Made by a program: the position numbers and the translations under genes | In this document: one piece after another, positions 11,567-19,741 of the stretch | Layout of the letters: every line of letters starts with the position of its first letter | Numbering within the stretch: the stretch's first letter is position 1 | DNA from: a virus | IMG/VR virus record: IMGVR_UViG_3300020477_000114 | Location: 1 to 26,274 of that record | Length of the DNA stretch: 26,274 nt | Strand: one strand, 5' to 3' | The notes under the pieces: generated by a model | What the model saw: the letters and a program-made list of their open reading frames with translations, nothing else | Databases searched by the model: none | What the model was told of the DNA's origin: nothing

Positions 11567-11992
11567 ATGCACAAGGTGACCGACCGGCAAATTGAGACAG
11601 TACTAGCCCAAACGGGTGGGCTGATTGCGCCTGCTGCTAGGCAGTTGGGTGTGACGCGTAATGCTATCTACAAGAGGGTTCGGGAGAATCCCGATTTGCG
11701 CGATTTGCTGGACGAGATACGAGAGAGCCACATTGACTTTGCCGAGGGCCAATTGCTGGGCAAGATCCGCGAGGGGCACCCCGCTTGTATTATGTTTTTT
11801 CTGCGGACGATTGGAAAGAGCCGTGGCTACGTCGAGCGGGTGCAGGGTGATTTGAGAGTAGAGCAAGTGCCGCAGAAGCCACTGAATTTGCCGCCGCCGG
11901 TGGAGGATTACAGGCAGTGGCAACAGCAGCGGGCGGTGAATCCCGTGGCAGCGGGTGAGGCAGAGGATGCCATTATCACAGAAGAGGACTAG
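11567..11992 (+). CDS. terS: Probable terminase small subunit
   Basis: It is a 141-residue protein with an N-terminal helix-turn-helix (TGGLIAPAARQLGVTRNAIY) followed by a helical region (LRDLLDEIRESHIDFAEGQL) and IMFFLRTIGKSRGYVER, a phrase common in small terminase-like DNA-recognition proteins. The C-terminal 40 residues are Pro/Gln-rich and probably flexible. It would recognise the packaging site and hand DNA to the large subunit. The start at ATG 11567 follows the methyltransferase stop by 22 bases; upstream starts would overlap it. The ribosome binding site is weak. One small gene separates it from the large subunit. Confidence 0.75.
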   Translation: MHKVTDRQIETVLAQTGGLIAPAARQLGVTRNAIYKRVRENPDLRDLLDEIRESHIDFAEGQLLGKIREGHPACIMFFLRTIGKSRGYVERVQGDLRVEQVPQKPLNLPPPVEDYRQWQQQRAVNPVAAGEAEDAIITEED

Positions 11993-11997
11993 GCCGC

Positions 11998-12240
11998 ATG
12001 AGCGAAAAAGAAGAAACACCGCAAGCGCCGGTGCAGCCCGCAGTGCATACCATACTGACCGCATTCTCGCAGACGTTGGCCGACATTGCGATAGTTGCGG
12101 CGATGTCGGGCTATGCCAGCCGCACCAGCGCACAATACAGCGACGAGGACATGGCGCGCTATGACGCCGCGTGCGTGCGCCTGCTTGTAGACGTAGGGGT
12201 TGATCCGGCGCCGATAGACGAGGCACAGGAGTCAGATTAA
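11998..12240 (+). CDS. Small hypothetical protein between terminase genes (80 aa)
   Basis: The family is not recognised. The protein is helical, with an Ala-rich middle (FSQTLADIAIVAAMSGYASR) and an acidic C-terminus (DVGVDPAPIDEAQESD). It starts 5 bases after the small-terminase stop and ends 30 bases before the large subunit, so it is clearly part of the packaging operon. A role as a packaging accessory factor is possible only by position. Confidence 0.55.
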   Translation: MSEKEETPQAPVQPAVHTILTAFSQTLADIAIVAAMSGYASRTSAQYSDEDMARYDAACVRLLVDVGVDPAPIDEAQESD

Positions 12241-12248
12241 GGCGATTT

Positions 12249-12278
12249 ATGGGAGGGTCCTTCCTACCAAATGACTGA
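12249..12278 (+). other. 9-codon minicistron overlapping the terL start
   Basis: ATG 12249 encodes MGGSFLPND and stops at TGA 12276-12278, just after the terL ATG at 12271. AAGG lies 6 bases before its ATG. The only other candidate for a terL ribosome binding site is GGGAGGG, 13 bases from its ATG, which is inside this minicistron. It may feed ribosomes into terL. Confidence 0.3.
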
Positions 12279-13701
12279 AGCCATCGCCCCACCCGGGGAG
12301 CAGGACGCGCCTTATTCGTGGGAGCCGCAAGTGGGGCCGCAGTCCGACGCGATACAGGCGGCGGGTTTTTGCCAAGAGCTGTTTTTTGGCGGCGCAGTGT
12401 TTGCGGGCAAGACCTATTTTCTGCTGGGCGACTTTGCGCAGGACTTGCATCAAGCGGAGAATTGGATCGGCCTGTTGTTCCGCAAGACCGGCCCCGAGCT
12501 GGACGACATTATTGCCAAGTCGAGGCGTATCTACCCGCATTTAGGGGGGCGCTTTATCGTGGGTCGCCGCACGTGGGTTTGGGAGAGCGGACCGTTTAAG
12601 GGTGCTGAATTGAGGATGCGGCACATGGAGAACGAGAAGGACTTTGAGCTGTATATGGGCTGGGACTTGTCTTGGATCGGTTGGGACGAGTTGCCGAACT
12701 GGAGCAGCCTGTTGCCCTATAAACAGATGATTTCACGCCTGCGCGGCAAGGCGAACCGTAAACGTATACGCGCCACCGGCAACCCCGGCGGGTTGTGCCA
12801 CAACGAAATCAAGGAATATTTCCACATTGGCACCCACCCGCACGGCAATAAACTGGTCTACAATACGCGTTCTAAGATGCACAAGATGTTCATACCGGGG
12901 CGCGTTACAGACAACAAAAAGGGCCTTAAGGATGACCCAGACTATCTGGACAGGCTGCAGGGGGTAGGCGACACGGAACTGATTAAGGCGTGGGTGGACG
13001 GCGACTGGGATGCAGTGGTAGGGAGCTACTTTTCGATGTTCAGAAAAAGGGACGTGTTGGTGCCAGCGTTTGAGATCCCCCAAAACTGGCCGCTGTTTGT
13101 CGCGATGGACTACGGGGAAGAGAACCCCACCGCGGCGGTATTGCTGGCGGTGGACTACGATGACAACGCGTGGGTGGTCAATGAATACTACCGACCCGGC
13201 CCGTGCGCGGGGATGGATCACGCTCTCGGCGTGCGGGCAATGGTGGAAAACTGCCCGTTCACGGGGGGGCGCCGTCCGCGCTTGCTTCTTGCGCCCGGCG
13301 ATATGTGGACAGTACGCAAGCCGGGCGAGGCCAGCAAGGCACTGGCGCCCGCTGACACGTTTACCCAACAGCACCTGCACTTGACGCGGTGCAATATGGA
13401 TCGGGTCAACGGGGCGCGCAATGTCAAGGACTTACTATATGGCGGGCGGCTGAAATTCTTTGAGGGTTACACCGACCGGGTGCTCTCGTCATTGGGCAGC
13501 GTGCAGCGCGACCCGCACAACCCCGAGGATGTGCTAAAGGCGGGCGACGACCACAGCTACGACGCCCTGCGCTACGGCGTTAACCACGTCTACAAGCCGC
13601 GCCGGATCGTGGTGAAAGATAAGGGGGTAGGCACGGCGGCGCATTTGCTGGGCCAGATAGCAGGCATGGCGCAACACAAGCGGAGGTATGTGACACAATA
13701 G
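12271..13701 (+). CDS. terL: Terminase large subunit
   Basis: It is a 476-residue DNA packaging motor with an ATPase and a nuclease. Walker A GGAVFAGKT (40-48), Walker B LSWIGWDE (133-140, catalytic E140) and the coupling motif ATGNPGG (168-174) are intact. The C-terminal RNase H-like nuclease begins at FVAMDYGEENPTAA (D280) and ends with DDHSYDALRYG, giving the expected acidic residues. The length is typical for a full terminase. ATG 12271 is the only ATG after the upstream in-frame stop. It follows the small-subunit region and precedes a gap with a strong terminator before the portal gene. Confidence 0.93.
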   Translation: MTEAIAPPGEQDAPYSWEPQVGPQSDAIQAAGFCQELFFGGAVFAGKTYFLLGDFAQDLHQAENWIGLLFRKTGPELDDIIAKSRRIYPHLGGRFIVGRRTWVWESGPFKGAELRMRHMENEKDFELYMGWDLSWIGWDELPNWSSLLPYKQMISRLRGKANRKRIRATGNPGGLCHNEIKEYFHIGTHPHGNKLVYNTRSKMHKMFIPGRVTDNKKGLKDDPDYLDRLQGVGDTELIKAWVDGDWDAVVGSYFSMFRKRDVLVPAFEIPQNWPLFVAMDYGEENPTAAVLLAVDYDDNAWVVNEYYRPGPCAGMDHALGVRAMVENCPFTGGRRPRLLLAPGDMWTVRKPGEASKALAPADTFTQQHLHLTRCNMDRVNGARNVKDLLYGGRLKFFEGYTDRVLSSLGSVQRDPHNPEDVLKAGDDHSYDALRYGVNHVYKPRRIVVKDKGVGTAAHLLGQIAGMAQHKRRYVTQ

Positions 13702-13710
13702 AATATCCCC

Positions 13711-13763
13711 TTGCGCGGGCTTTAGTCGTTTCTCATAATGTGGGAAGGTAGCCTTACCACATT
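13711..13763 (+). promoter_or_regulatory. Candidate promoter with palindrome between terL and portal
   Basis: TTGCGC (13711-13716), 17 bases, then CATAAT (13734-13739). The -10 runs into a 27-bp palindrome, 13737-13763: AATGTGG-g-AAGG, loop TAG, CCTT-a-CCACATT, 11 pairs with one mismatch. The palindrome could be an operator covering the start site or the 5' hairpin of a transcript. Confidence 0.45.
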
Positions 13764-13877
13764 AGATCAATTGCTTTCCACGGCTGGGATCTAAAGGTTT
13801 GGCCTCTATTTTTTCTCCTGTTTTTTTGGTTTTGGACGCTTACCATCACTAGGCGGATGGTAAGCGTCCTTTTTTTT
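13746..13877 (+). ncRNA. Possible small RNA of about 130 nt
   Basis: A transcript starting near 13746 from the candidate promoter would contain a TTAGATC/GATCTAA hairpin (13762-13794) and end at the strong terminator at 13834-13877. No gene lies in the interval. Boundaries and even existence are predictions from the promoter-hairpin-terminator layout alone. Confidence 0.35.
13834..13877 (+). terminator. Strong intrinsic terminator after terL
   Basis: GGACGCTTACCATC (13834-13847) pairs perfectly with 13856-13869 across an 8-base loop and is followed by eight Ts. It should separate the terminase transcript from the portal operon, so portal transcription needs a promoter downstream or antitermination. 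Confidence 0.92.
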
Positions 13878-13882
13878 ATGTG

Positions 13883-13930
13883 AGGGGAGGGGTGGCGGTG
13901 ATGGCGCTGCCCCTCCCTTGCATTTTATAA
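13883..13930 (+). promoter_or_regulatory. Hairpin-embedded 9-codon leader ORF before the portal gene
   Basis: AGGGGAGGGG (13883-13892) pairs with CCCCTCCCTT (13910-13919), hiding the only good ribosome binding site. ATG 13901, in the loop, opens MALPLPCIL, whose TAA (13928-13930) directly abuts the portal ATG at 13931. Portal translation may depend on this leader. Confidence 0.5.
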
Positions 13931-16033
13931 ATGGCAGAATTATCACAAAAAGACCGAAAGTTTTTTGCCGCTGAAGGCAAGATGCTCGACGAGTTGTATA
14001 AGGGGCGCATGAGTCAGTGGCAGCGGCTCATAGATCAGTACAACAATGAGTACAACGTACAGATCCGCGATCTTGAGGCTGGGGAGATGATACGCATTCC
14101 CCGCTTCTGGCCGCTGGTGCGGCAGATTGTTGCGACAATTGCCTTTAATTATCCAACCCTATTTTTCACGGTAGAGGACGACGAGGGGGCAGGCGCGGGC
14201 ATATCGGACATCCTAGAGCGGGCCTCTAAGGCGTTTTTAAACCTCACAGACACCAAGGCGCACGTACATCAAGCCATCTTTGATGCACTGGTTACCGGCG
14301 TAGGGTGGCTGCGGCAGGACTACAACCCGCCCGGTGACGATATGGTTCCGCCCTATACGACCAACGACGCACTGGCCGAGGACATGGTGTCGGTCACTCG
14401 TATTCCGCCCGGCCACGTCCACCTCGACCCACTGACGGCCCCCCACATGCTGGGGACGGCGCGATATATCCGCGAACTAATGTGGACGCCGTTAAAACAG
14501 CTGCGCGACGATCCCGAAGTGCGAAACAAAAACCAGCTAAAGGCCACGCCGATTGCCGCCAAGGACGAGTTGGGCTTTGGCGAAACGATGAATGGGCCGG
14601 ACGCCAGTCCGCAAGAGACGGCGCTGCGCGGCGCGATAGAAAACGGCGACTTTGTGCTGGTGGAGCGATGGCACGACCGGATCAACAAGCGGTTGATCAT
14701 GTTTGCCCACGGCGTTGAGCGGGAGATACTCTGCAAACGCCACCCTTTTGCCAATATGGTTTTCCCGGCCCGCACCGACACGCTGGGCTTTAACGTGACC
14801 GACGAGGACGGCCAGCCCGTTTTTGACCTGTCGCAAGGTCAAGAGGCGCCGGGTTGGCTAGTCGAGCAGGGCTTCCCGTTTGTGCCGATCCGCTTCGACC
14901 TGTCGGCGCAAAGCTATTATCCCACGTCGCACCTTGAGTATCTCGAGGACATCCAGTTGGGCATCATGGAGTCGATGTCTAGGCAGTCGGCGCTGATGAA
15001 GCGCACGGCGCGGCAGGGGATCGTGCAGGAATCGGAGGACGACGACGCCGTTGATCAGGTGCGGCTGGGCAATGACGGACAGTGGACAAAGGTTAAAGAC
15101 CCCAGCAATTGGCGCGAACTCAACTATGGGAGCGTGCCGGGCGAACAGTACGCTTTCGAGGACCGACTGCGGGGGTATGAGCAAGAGGCCACGCAAGTTA
15201 ACGACTTTACGGCGGGCGCAGGGGAAGAGGCGAAGACGGCGACGGAGGCGGGGTTGATTGCAGCGGTGGCTGATGTCAATAGGGAATGGATGGAGGCGGC
15301 GGTGGCGAGAACCTACGAGGATGTGGTTCGGAACAGCTTTCAGATTATGGGCGACCCGCGCTATCAGCCCGAAAACTTTGAGATTAACGTTGCACCGGAC
15401 GGGCGGGAGCGCATTTCGAGGGCTCTGCGCAACTCCGATTTCCTGTGGAATTACCGCATCGTAGTGCAGGCGGGGTCCACGCGGCCCCTGTTTGAGCAGT
15501 TGCAGCGGCAGCAGGCGGTGAATTTTTATGACCGCGCCATTGCTTCGCCCAACTTTGACCGGATGGAGTTGGATAAGTTTTTGGCGTCGGCATATGAGAT
15601 TGCCGACGCTGAGAAGATTTTGCGCAAAGGTATCAACGAAGACGCACAGCGGGCGGCAGCGCTGGAGAATGACTGGATGGTAACGAAAGGTGAAGATCCC
15701 GGTGTCGTGGTGGGGCAGGACCATCGCGCCCACCTAGAGACGCACCAGCAGTACCAAAACCACCCACAGTATCAAGAGCTAGTGCGCGCGGCGCAGGCTG
15801 TCGATGTCAACCAACTCCCGGTCAACCCGCAGGCGGCGCAGGGGGTGCGACTTATTGACCAAATTGCCGCCCAGCATATGCAGGCACACCAGCAAATTGC
15901 CGAGCAAGAGCAGGCTAACGTGGGCACGCCGGGCGGCGACGTGGCACTGACGACGCTGCAGGGGCAAGTGCAAAGTAATGCGCAGAACATCAGCAACCAA
16001 GTGCAGTCTGATACCGTAGACGCGCAGGGCTAA
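13931..16033 (+). CDS. Portal protein, P22-like size class
   Basis: It has 700 residues and would form the dodecameric ring at the capsid vertex through which DNA enters and leaves. Its length is close to P22 gp1 (about 725 residues) rather than siphovirus portals. The N-terminal ~120 residues (RFWPLVRQIVATIAFNYPTL) and the segment with LEYLEDIQLGIMESMSRQSA look like portal wing and stem helices. FTAGAGEEAKTATEAGLIAA is a portal-like hinge. The last 100 residues are Gln-rich and helical (QQYQNHPQYQELVRAAQAVD), recalling a C-terminal barrel. It follows TerL and precedes scaffold and coat genes, which supports the call. No ribosome binding site adjoins its ATG. Confidence 0.82.
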   Translation: MAELSQKDRKFFAAEGKMLDELYKGRMSQWQRLIDQYNNEYNVQIRDLEAGEMIRIPRFWPLVRQIVATIAFNYPTLFFTVEDDEGAGAGISDILERASKAFLNLTDTKAHVHQAIFDALVTGVGWLRQDYNPPGDDMVPPYTTNDALAEDMVSVTRIPPGHVHLDPLTAPHMLGTARYIRELMWTPLKQLRDDPEVRNKNQLKATPIAAKDELGFGETMNGPDASPQETALRGAIENGDFVLVERWHDRINKRLIMFAHGVEREILCKRHPFANMVFPARTDTLGFNVTDEDGQPVFDLSQGQEAPGWLVEQGFPFVPIRFDLSAQSYYPTSHLEYLEDIQLGIMESMSRQSALMKRTARQGIVQESEDDDAVDQVRLGNDGQWTKVKDPSNWRELNYGSVPGEQYAFEDRLRGYEQEATQVNDFTAGAGEEAKTATEAGLIAAVADVNREWMEAAVARTYEDVVRNSFQIMGDPRYQPENFEINVAPDGRERISRALRNSDFLWNYRIVVQAGSTRPLFEQLQRQQAVNFYDRAIASPNFDRMELDKFLASAYEIADAEKILRKGINEDAQRAAALENDWMVTKGEDPGVVVGQDHRAHLETHQQYQNHPQYQELVRAAQAVDVNQLPVNPQAAQGVRLIDQIAAQHMQAHQQIAEQEQANVGTPGGDVALTTLQGQVQSNAQNISNQVQSDTVDAQG

Positions 16034-16044
16034 CGCGGGCACGC

Positions 16045-16383
16045 ATGACCGCCCCCGAGTATCACGCCTTGAACTTGGCGGACTGTTCATGGCGCCATTA
16101 CCTACTAAGCATGGCAGAGATTAAGACAAAGAAAGCACCCCTACTAAGCATGGCAGAGATTAAGGCAAAGAAAGCACCCGCAAAGAAAAAGGCCGCAGCA
16201 AAGAAGGCACAAGTGAAAGCACCGAGCAACCCCGATCCCCAACCGCCCGCGGTGGACGCCGTAGAGGCGGCGCGGGCGGGCTTAGAGGCGGCGATCATTG
16301 CCAACACCAGCGACGGCAAGCAAGTCGCCCAGATCAGCCTGCAGGCGCTGTCAAGGGCGAAGGACTTATTAAATACGCTATGA
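16045..16383 (+). CDS. Lys/Ala-rich small virion-module protein
   Basis: From ATG 16045 the protein is 112 residues; starts at 16111 and 16150 are equally possible because a 39-bp tandem duplication repeats MAEIK and its ATG. The core (AKKKAAAKKAQVKAP) is very basic, histone-tail-like, and a helical C-terminus follows (ARAGLEAAIIANTSDGKQVA). None of the starts has a good ribosome binding site. It lies between portal and the Cys-motif gene and overlaps the latter by 4 bases. It may bind DNA or the acidic scaffold inside the head, but no family is recognised. Confidence 0.5.
   Translation: MTAPEYHALNLADCSWRHYLLSMAEIKTKKAPLLSMAEIKAKKAPAKKKAAAKKAQVKAPSNPDPQPPAVDAVEAARAGLEAAIIANTSDGKQVAQISLQALSRAKDLLNTL
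16102..16179 (+). repeat. 39-bp tandem duplication spanning a start codon
   Basis: CTACTAAGCATGGCAGAGAT and the following 19 bases occur twice in direct succession (16102-16140 and 16141-16179) with a single A/G difference. Each copy carries an in-frame ATG and encodes MAEIK(T/A)KKAP. The near identity indicates a recent event. Confidence 0.92.
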
Positions 16384-16877
16384 GCGCCATACGCACGTGG
16401 GATTTTTACTGCGAGTCCTGCGAGACCGCCCACAAGGATATCGTTTATACGGGACGCCGCCCCAAGACCATCCTTTGCGGGTGCGGCGCGCGGGCCGGGT
16501 GGGGGTTTGTGCAAAAAAACCAAATACACCACACGCACACGGGCCGTAAGTACGGCCAGTTTGACCCACAGTTCGGTTGCGTGGTGGAGGACTATGCGCA
16601 CAAGCAGGCGCTTTTGAAGCGGTATGGCAAAGAGGAGTTGCCCCCCGAGACGCACGAACAGATCGCAGAGGATATGCATGAGCAAGAGGAGCGGGCACGG
16701 CGCGTGGCTCCGCGTGACCCAGACACGCTAATCGCGGACTCGTTGGACGAACTCAGCGCGCAAATAATGGATAAAATTGACACCCGCCACACCGGAGAGC
16801 GGCAACTAAATCGTCTACTAGGCGGCGATTTAATCGACTCCGGATATGGCATAGACCACAACACAGAGGACAAGTAG
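16380..16877 (+). CDS. Zinc-finger-containing protein in head operon (165 aa)
   Basis: The N-terminus has FYCESCETAHKDIVYTGRRP followed by TILCGCGARAG: a CxxC...CxC arrangement of a zinc ribbon. The middle has HHTHTGRKYGQFDPQFGCVV and the rest is a charged helix (EQIAEDMHEQEERARR). It overlaps the previous gene by ATGA, so translation is coupled. Its place between portal and scaffold suggests a head-assembly or head-tail accessory role; similar regulatory-ribbon-like proteins occur near head genes in many phages. The exact function is unknown. Confidence 0.6.
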   Translation: MSAIRTWDFYCESCETAHKDIVYTGRRPKTILCGCGARAGWGFVQKNQIHHTHTGRKYGQFDPQFGCVVEDYAHKQALLKRYGKEELPPETHEQIAEDMHEQEERARRVAPRDPDTLIADSLDELSAQIMDKIDTRHTGERQLNRLLGGDLIDSGYGIDHNTEDK

Positions 16878-16884
16878 AAATCCG

Positions 16885-17823
16885 ATGGCAGAAGTAAGCG
16901 TGATGGATGATCCAGCGCTGGACAGCGGACAATCGGACGCCGCGCCGAGCAACGACACCTTGACCTCCGAAATGGGTATGGGTTTCGTCGAACCGGAGAT
17001 CGTGGCGGGCGACCTAAGTCCAAGTGAGGGGCAAACAGACGACGCGACGGCAGCACCACCCGCGCCCGATAACGGGCAATCAACCAACAACGACAGCCCC
17101 GCCGATACGCAGGAACAAGAGGCGGGGTATTTGCGCCATCAGGACTATACGCGCAAAACGATGGACGTGGCCGAGGAGCGTCGTCAATTGCAGGCCGACC
17201 GCGAAGCGTTCCTGAAGCAGCAGCAAGAGTTTCAGGAGGCGCAGCGGGCGCAGCCACAACCCCAGCAGGGCTTGACGCCCACTTTGTCGCAGCAGTTGCG
17301 GCAGAGCGCCTCAAGCCTCGAACTGTCCGAAGCCGACCGCGTGGGCATTAACGTGGTCGCACAGTTGGCCGAGACGGTGGAGGGGTTGCAGCAGGAGAAT
17401 CGGCAATTGATACAGCGTCTGGAAGGCGTCGAGCCGCAAGTACACCAGTTGGGGCAGGCGACGCAGACGCTAACACAGCAGAACGAAGCGGCTTCGCAGC
17501 GACAGTTGCAGCAGCAGTCGCAAGAGGCGGTGGAGTTGTTTGGCAACGAGATTGTGGGCAATCAGCGCATTGAAGCGTTTGTGGCGCACAACCTCAACAC
17601 CTCCAACCCGGCCACCGGGGAACCGTTTACGGTGGCCGAGTTGGTCGGGATTGCTACGGGACGCTCTATTGACGAGGCACGACAGGGACGGCAGCAGACG
17701 CAGGGGCAGCGACAGCAGGCGAAGCGGCAGGCACATGCTGGAGCTACGCCCAGCAGTCCCGCCCAGTCTAGCGGGCCGATCAGTCGGGAGCAATCGTTGG
17801 CCGAAATCGCGCAGACGATGTAA
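16885..17823 (+). CDS. Capsid scaffolding protein
   Basis: It has 312 residues and is acidic at the N-terminus (DDPALDSGQSDAAPSNDTLT). The helical region from about 88 (YLRHQDYTRKTMDVAEERRQ, then EAFLKQQQEFQEAQRA) is a phrase seen in phage scaffolding proteins, followed by a long Gln-rich coiled-coil-like middle (QLAETVEGLQQENRQLIQRL) and a basic C-terminal tail (QRQQAKRQAHAG) that could bind the coat protein as in P22 scaffold. It lies directly before the major capsid gene, the canonical place. No protease domain is visible, so the scaffold probably leaves the procapsid intact. Confidence 0.82.
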   Translation: MAEVSVMDDPALDSGQSDAAPSNDTLTSEMGMGFVEPEIVAGDLSPSEGQTDDATAAPPAPDNGQSTNNDSPADTQEQEAGYLRHQDYTRKTMDVAEERRQLQADREAFLKQQQEFQEAQRAQPQPQQGLTPTLSQQLRQSASSLELSEADRVGINVVAQLAETVEGLQQENRQLIQRLEGVEPQVHQLGQATQTLTQQNEAASQRQLQQQSQEAVELFGNEIVGNQRIEAFVAHNLNTSNPATGEPFTVAELVGIATGRSIDEARQGRQQTQGQRQQAKRQAHAGATPSSPAQSSGPISREQSLAEIAQTM

Positions 17824-17861
17824 TAGACCTGTGGGCGCATTGCAATTAGGAGTGTTTTGCA

Positions 17862-18845
17862 ATGGCTCAGACTACTTCAGAAGTATGGGACTCGCGTTGG
17901 ACAAGCACCCGCCGCTCAATACAGCCCGAGGTTGTTGACAACTTCTTCGAGGACTACCGGGCGCTGGCGATGCACCGACGCCGCGGCTTGCAGATGACTA
18001 GCCAAGGCGGCAAAGAGATCCATGTCATATTGGAGAGCGGCGGCGGCAGCGCCGAATCTTTTGACCGGTATGACAGCCTGAATAAAAACCCCATCGACCC
18101 ATTCGAGAGTGGATTTTTCAAGCGCCGCTACTACGCGGTGCCGGTCGTACTCGCCGATACAGAAGATTGGGAAAACAGCGGGCCGGAACAGGTGTTTAAT
18201 CTGTTGGAGGCGTTAGGAAATAACGCCATGAACAGCCTGTTAAAAGCGATCAATGAAGACATTTTTTCCGCGCAGTCCGGCAAAAACATCCTCGGCTATC
18301 AGGACCACATGGCCGACGCGGCAGGCGCTACGGTGGGCGGCATTAATTCCAGCACCAGCACTTTCTGGGAAAGCCAGCGCGACACCTCTGCGGTTACATT
18401 TACGTCGCAGACCGTCACGGATATTTTTGATGGCATCGCCACATGGAACAATGTCCTCGATTTATGCCAGATACAGGGCGGGACGATCCGGCAAATCTTA
18501 ACCACCTATTCGATTTGCCGCGCCTACCGCGAAGCGCTTTCGTCGCAGGCGTATGCCCGCACGACCACGCAGGACGCAAAAGGGATTGGCGGGTCACAGA
18601 TGCCCGATTTTTACACCGCCGAGGTTATCCCAGACAACGACTGCCCGGCGCTCCATAGCTACTTCCCAAACACCCAAAACATCAAGCTGAACGTGTTGCG
18701 GCAGGCCAACTTCCGTAAAACGCCGTTTGTGTCGATGCAGTCCAATGGCCAGCTGGCGCAGTTGGCATACATGGTTGCTGGCGTGCAGCTCACCAACAAT
18801 AACCGCCGCCGTAGTGGTGTAGCCACCGCTATTACCGGCAGCTAA
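17862..18845 (+). CDS. Major capsid protein
   Basis: It has 327 residues. The N-terminal segment (DNFFEDYRALAMHRRRGLQM), the beta-rich ESGFFKRRYYAVPVVLADTE and the C-terminal NFRKTPFVSMQSNGQLAQLA look like an HK97-fold coat: N-arm, spine helix (EQVFNLLEALGNNAMNSLLK) and P/A-domain strands. AGGAG lies 10 bases before the ATG at 17862. It directly follows the scaffold gene and precedes a hairpin and a decoration-like gene. No propeptide is evident. The call rests mainly on context, length and overall pattern. Confidence 0.82.
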   Translation: MAQTTSEVWDSRWTSTRRSIQPEVVDNFFEDYRALAMHRRRGLQMTSQGGKEIHVILESGGGSAESFDRYDSLNKNPIDPFESGFFKRRYYAVPVVLADTEDWENSGPEQVFNLLEALGNNAMNSLLKAINEDIFSAQSGKNILGYQDHMADAAGATVGGINSSTSTFWESQRDTSAVTFTSQTVTDIFDGIATWNNVLDLCQIQGGTIRQILTTYSICRAYREALSSQAYARTTTQDAKGIGGSQMPDFYTAEVIPDNDCPALHSYFPNTQNIKLNVLRQANFRKTPFVSMQSNGQLAQLAYMVAGVQLTNNNRRRSGVATAITGS

Positions 18846-18856
18846 GTCACCCTTTC

Positions 18857-18878
18857 GGGGCGCAAGCCAATGCGCCCC
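18857..18878 (+). other. GC-rich hairpin after the coat gene
   Basis: GGGGCGC and GCGCCCC form a 7-bp stem with an 8-base loop, 12 bases after the coat-gene stop, with no T-tract. It may stabilise the abundant coat mRNA or partly reduce readthrough into the next gene. Confidence 0.55.
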
Positions 18879-18915
18879 TCAACTCTGCCCATAGAGGTAG
18901 GAAGGATACAGTAAA

Positions 18916-19659
18916 ATGCCAGACATTATTCAGTCGGGACATATCAACAGCCCCAGCGATGGCGTAACTCAAGGGCTTTATGAGGAGTCGTCCGCGCAGC
19001 AGGGGAATCTAGGCGCCATCCGCCGCCTCGGCGATGGTCGGACGTACAGATATAGCTATTTCTCGGCGGCAGTGAACCGGGGAGTCCTTTGTTCGCCTGA
19101 CATTTCAGCCGGTGGCGTTGTCGAGGTAGACGGAAAATTGACCGCTGCCAGCATCGGGGACGTGACGATAACGGCGACAGACGCAGGCACTCTAGGGTCT
19201 GCGACTGCCGATCAATACGCTGGAGCCTATTTGCATACCACCGACGATGCCGGTGAGGGGTTTACCTATCGTATTAAGGGAAACACCGCAGCCAGCAGCA
19301 ACGCAGTCGATTTCAGCCTTTACGACCCGCTGGTTGTAGCTGTTACCACAGCGACGGACATAGCAATCACCCCGTTCCCTTATAACAATGTCAAGATCGC
19401 CAGTCCGACGGACTGTATCCTGTGCGGCGTCTCTGTGCGGACTATGCAGGCATCGTATTATGGCTGGGTGCAAACCAGCGGCGTGGCTACGGTCTTAAGT
19501 GATGCCGCGATTGCCCTAGGGACTATCGTGACTCTTTCCGATGGCGTCGATGGCGCTGTACACGCGCAAGATGCGTATACGGAGCCGCCGGTAGGCTACA
19601 CGACTATGGCCTCCGATGACACGGGCCACGTGGGGGCGGTCTTACAGCTTGGCGATTAG
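18916..19659 (+). CDS. Capsid decoration / stabilising-like protein
   Basis: It has 247 residues and is rich in Gly, Ala, Thr, Ser and Val, as in all-beta virion proteins. The N-terminal GTP-like phrases are absent; instead SGGV-type sandwich strands occur (ITATDAGTLGSATADQYAGA, YLHTTDDAGEGFTYRIKGNT). The sequence looks like a head decoration or fibre-like surface protein. GGAAGG lies about 10 bases before the ATG. It follows the coat gene and ends at a short terminator-like hairpin, so it may be made from the coat transcript. The call comes from position and composition. Confidence 0.5.
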   Translation: MPDIIQSGHINSPSDGVTQGLYEESSAQQGNLGAIRRLGDGRTYRYSYFSAAVNRGVLCSPDISAGGVVEVDGKLTAASIGDVTITATDAGTLGSATADQYAGAYLHTTDDAGEGFTYRIKGNTAASSNAVDFSLYDPLVVAVTTATDIAITPFPYNNVKIASPTDCILCGVSVRTMQASYYGWVQTSGVATVLSDAAIALGTIVTLSDGVDGAVHAQDAYTEPPVGYTTMASDDTGHVGAVLQLGD

Positions 19660-19661
19660 TT

Positions 19662-19686
19662 AACCGCATAGGGTTGCGGGTTTTTT
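19662..19686 (+). terminator. Short intrinsic terminator after the decoration gene
   Basis: ACCGCA pairs with TGCGG(G)T across a 6-base loop and is followed by six Ts. The stem is short, so partial termination is likely. The same CGCATAGGG also pairs with CCCTATGCG at 19724-19732, offering an alternative fold. Confidence 0.6.
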
Positions 19687-19741
19687 ACCGATGCGGGCGG
19701 CCTCGCCTTGGAATCTCCCAATGCCCTATGCGCCTTTGGGC

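Noticed and set aside
12733-13380. 215-residue minus-strand frame inside terL
   Set aside because: Antisense shadow of a gene with intact Walker and nuclease motifs.
14858-15733. 291-residue minus-strand frame inside the portal gene
   Set aside because: Long only because of GC-rich codon bias in the portal gene; rich in His, Arg, Leu and Pro, no domain pattern.
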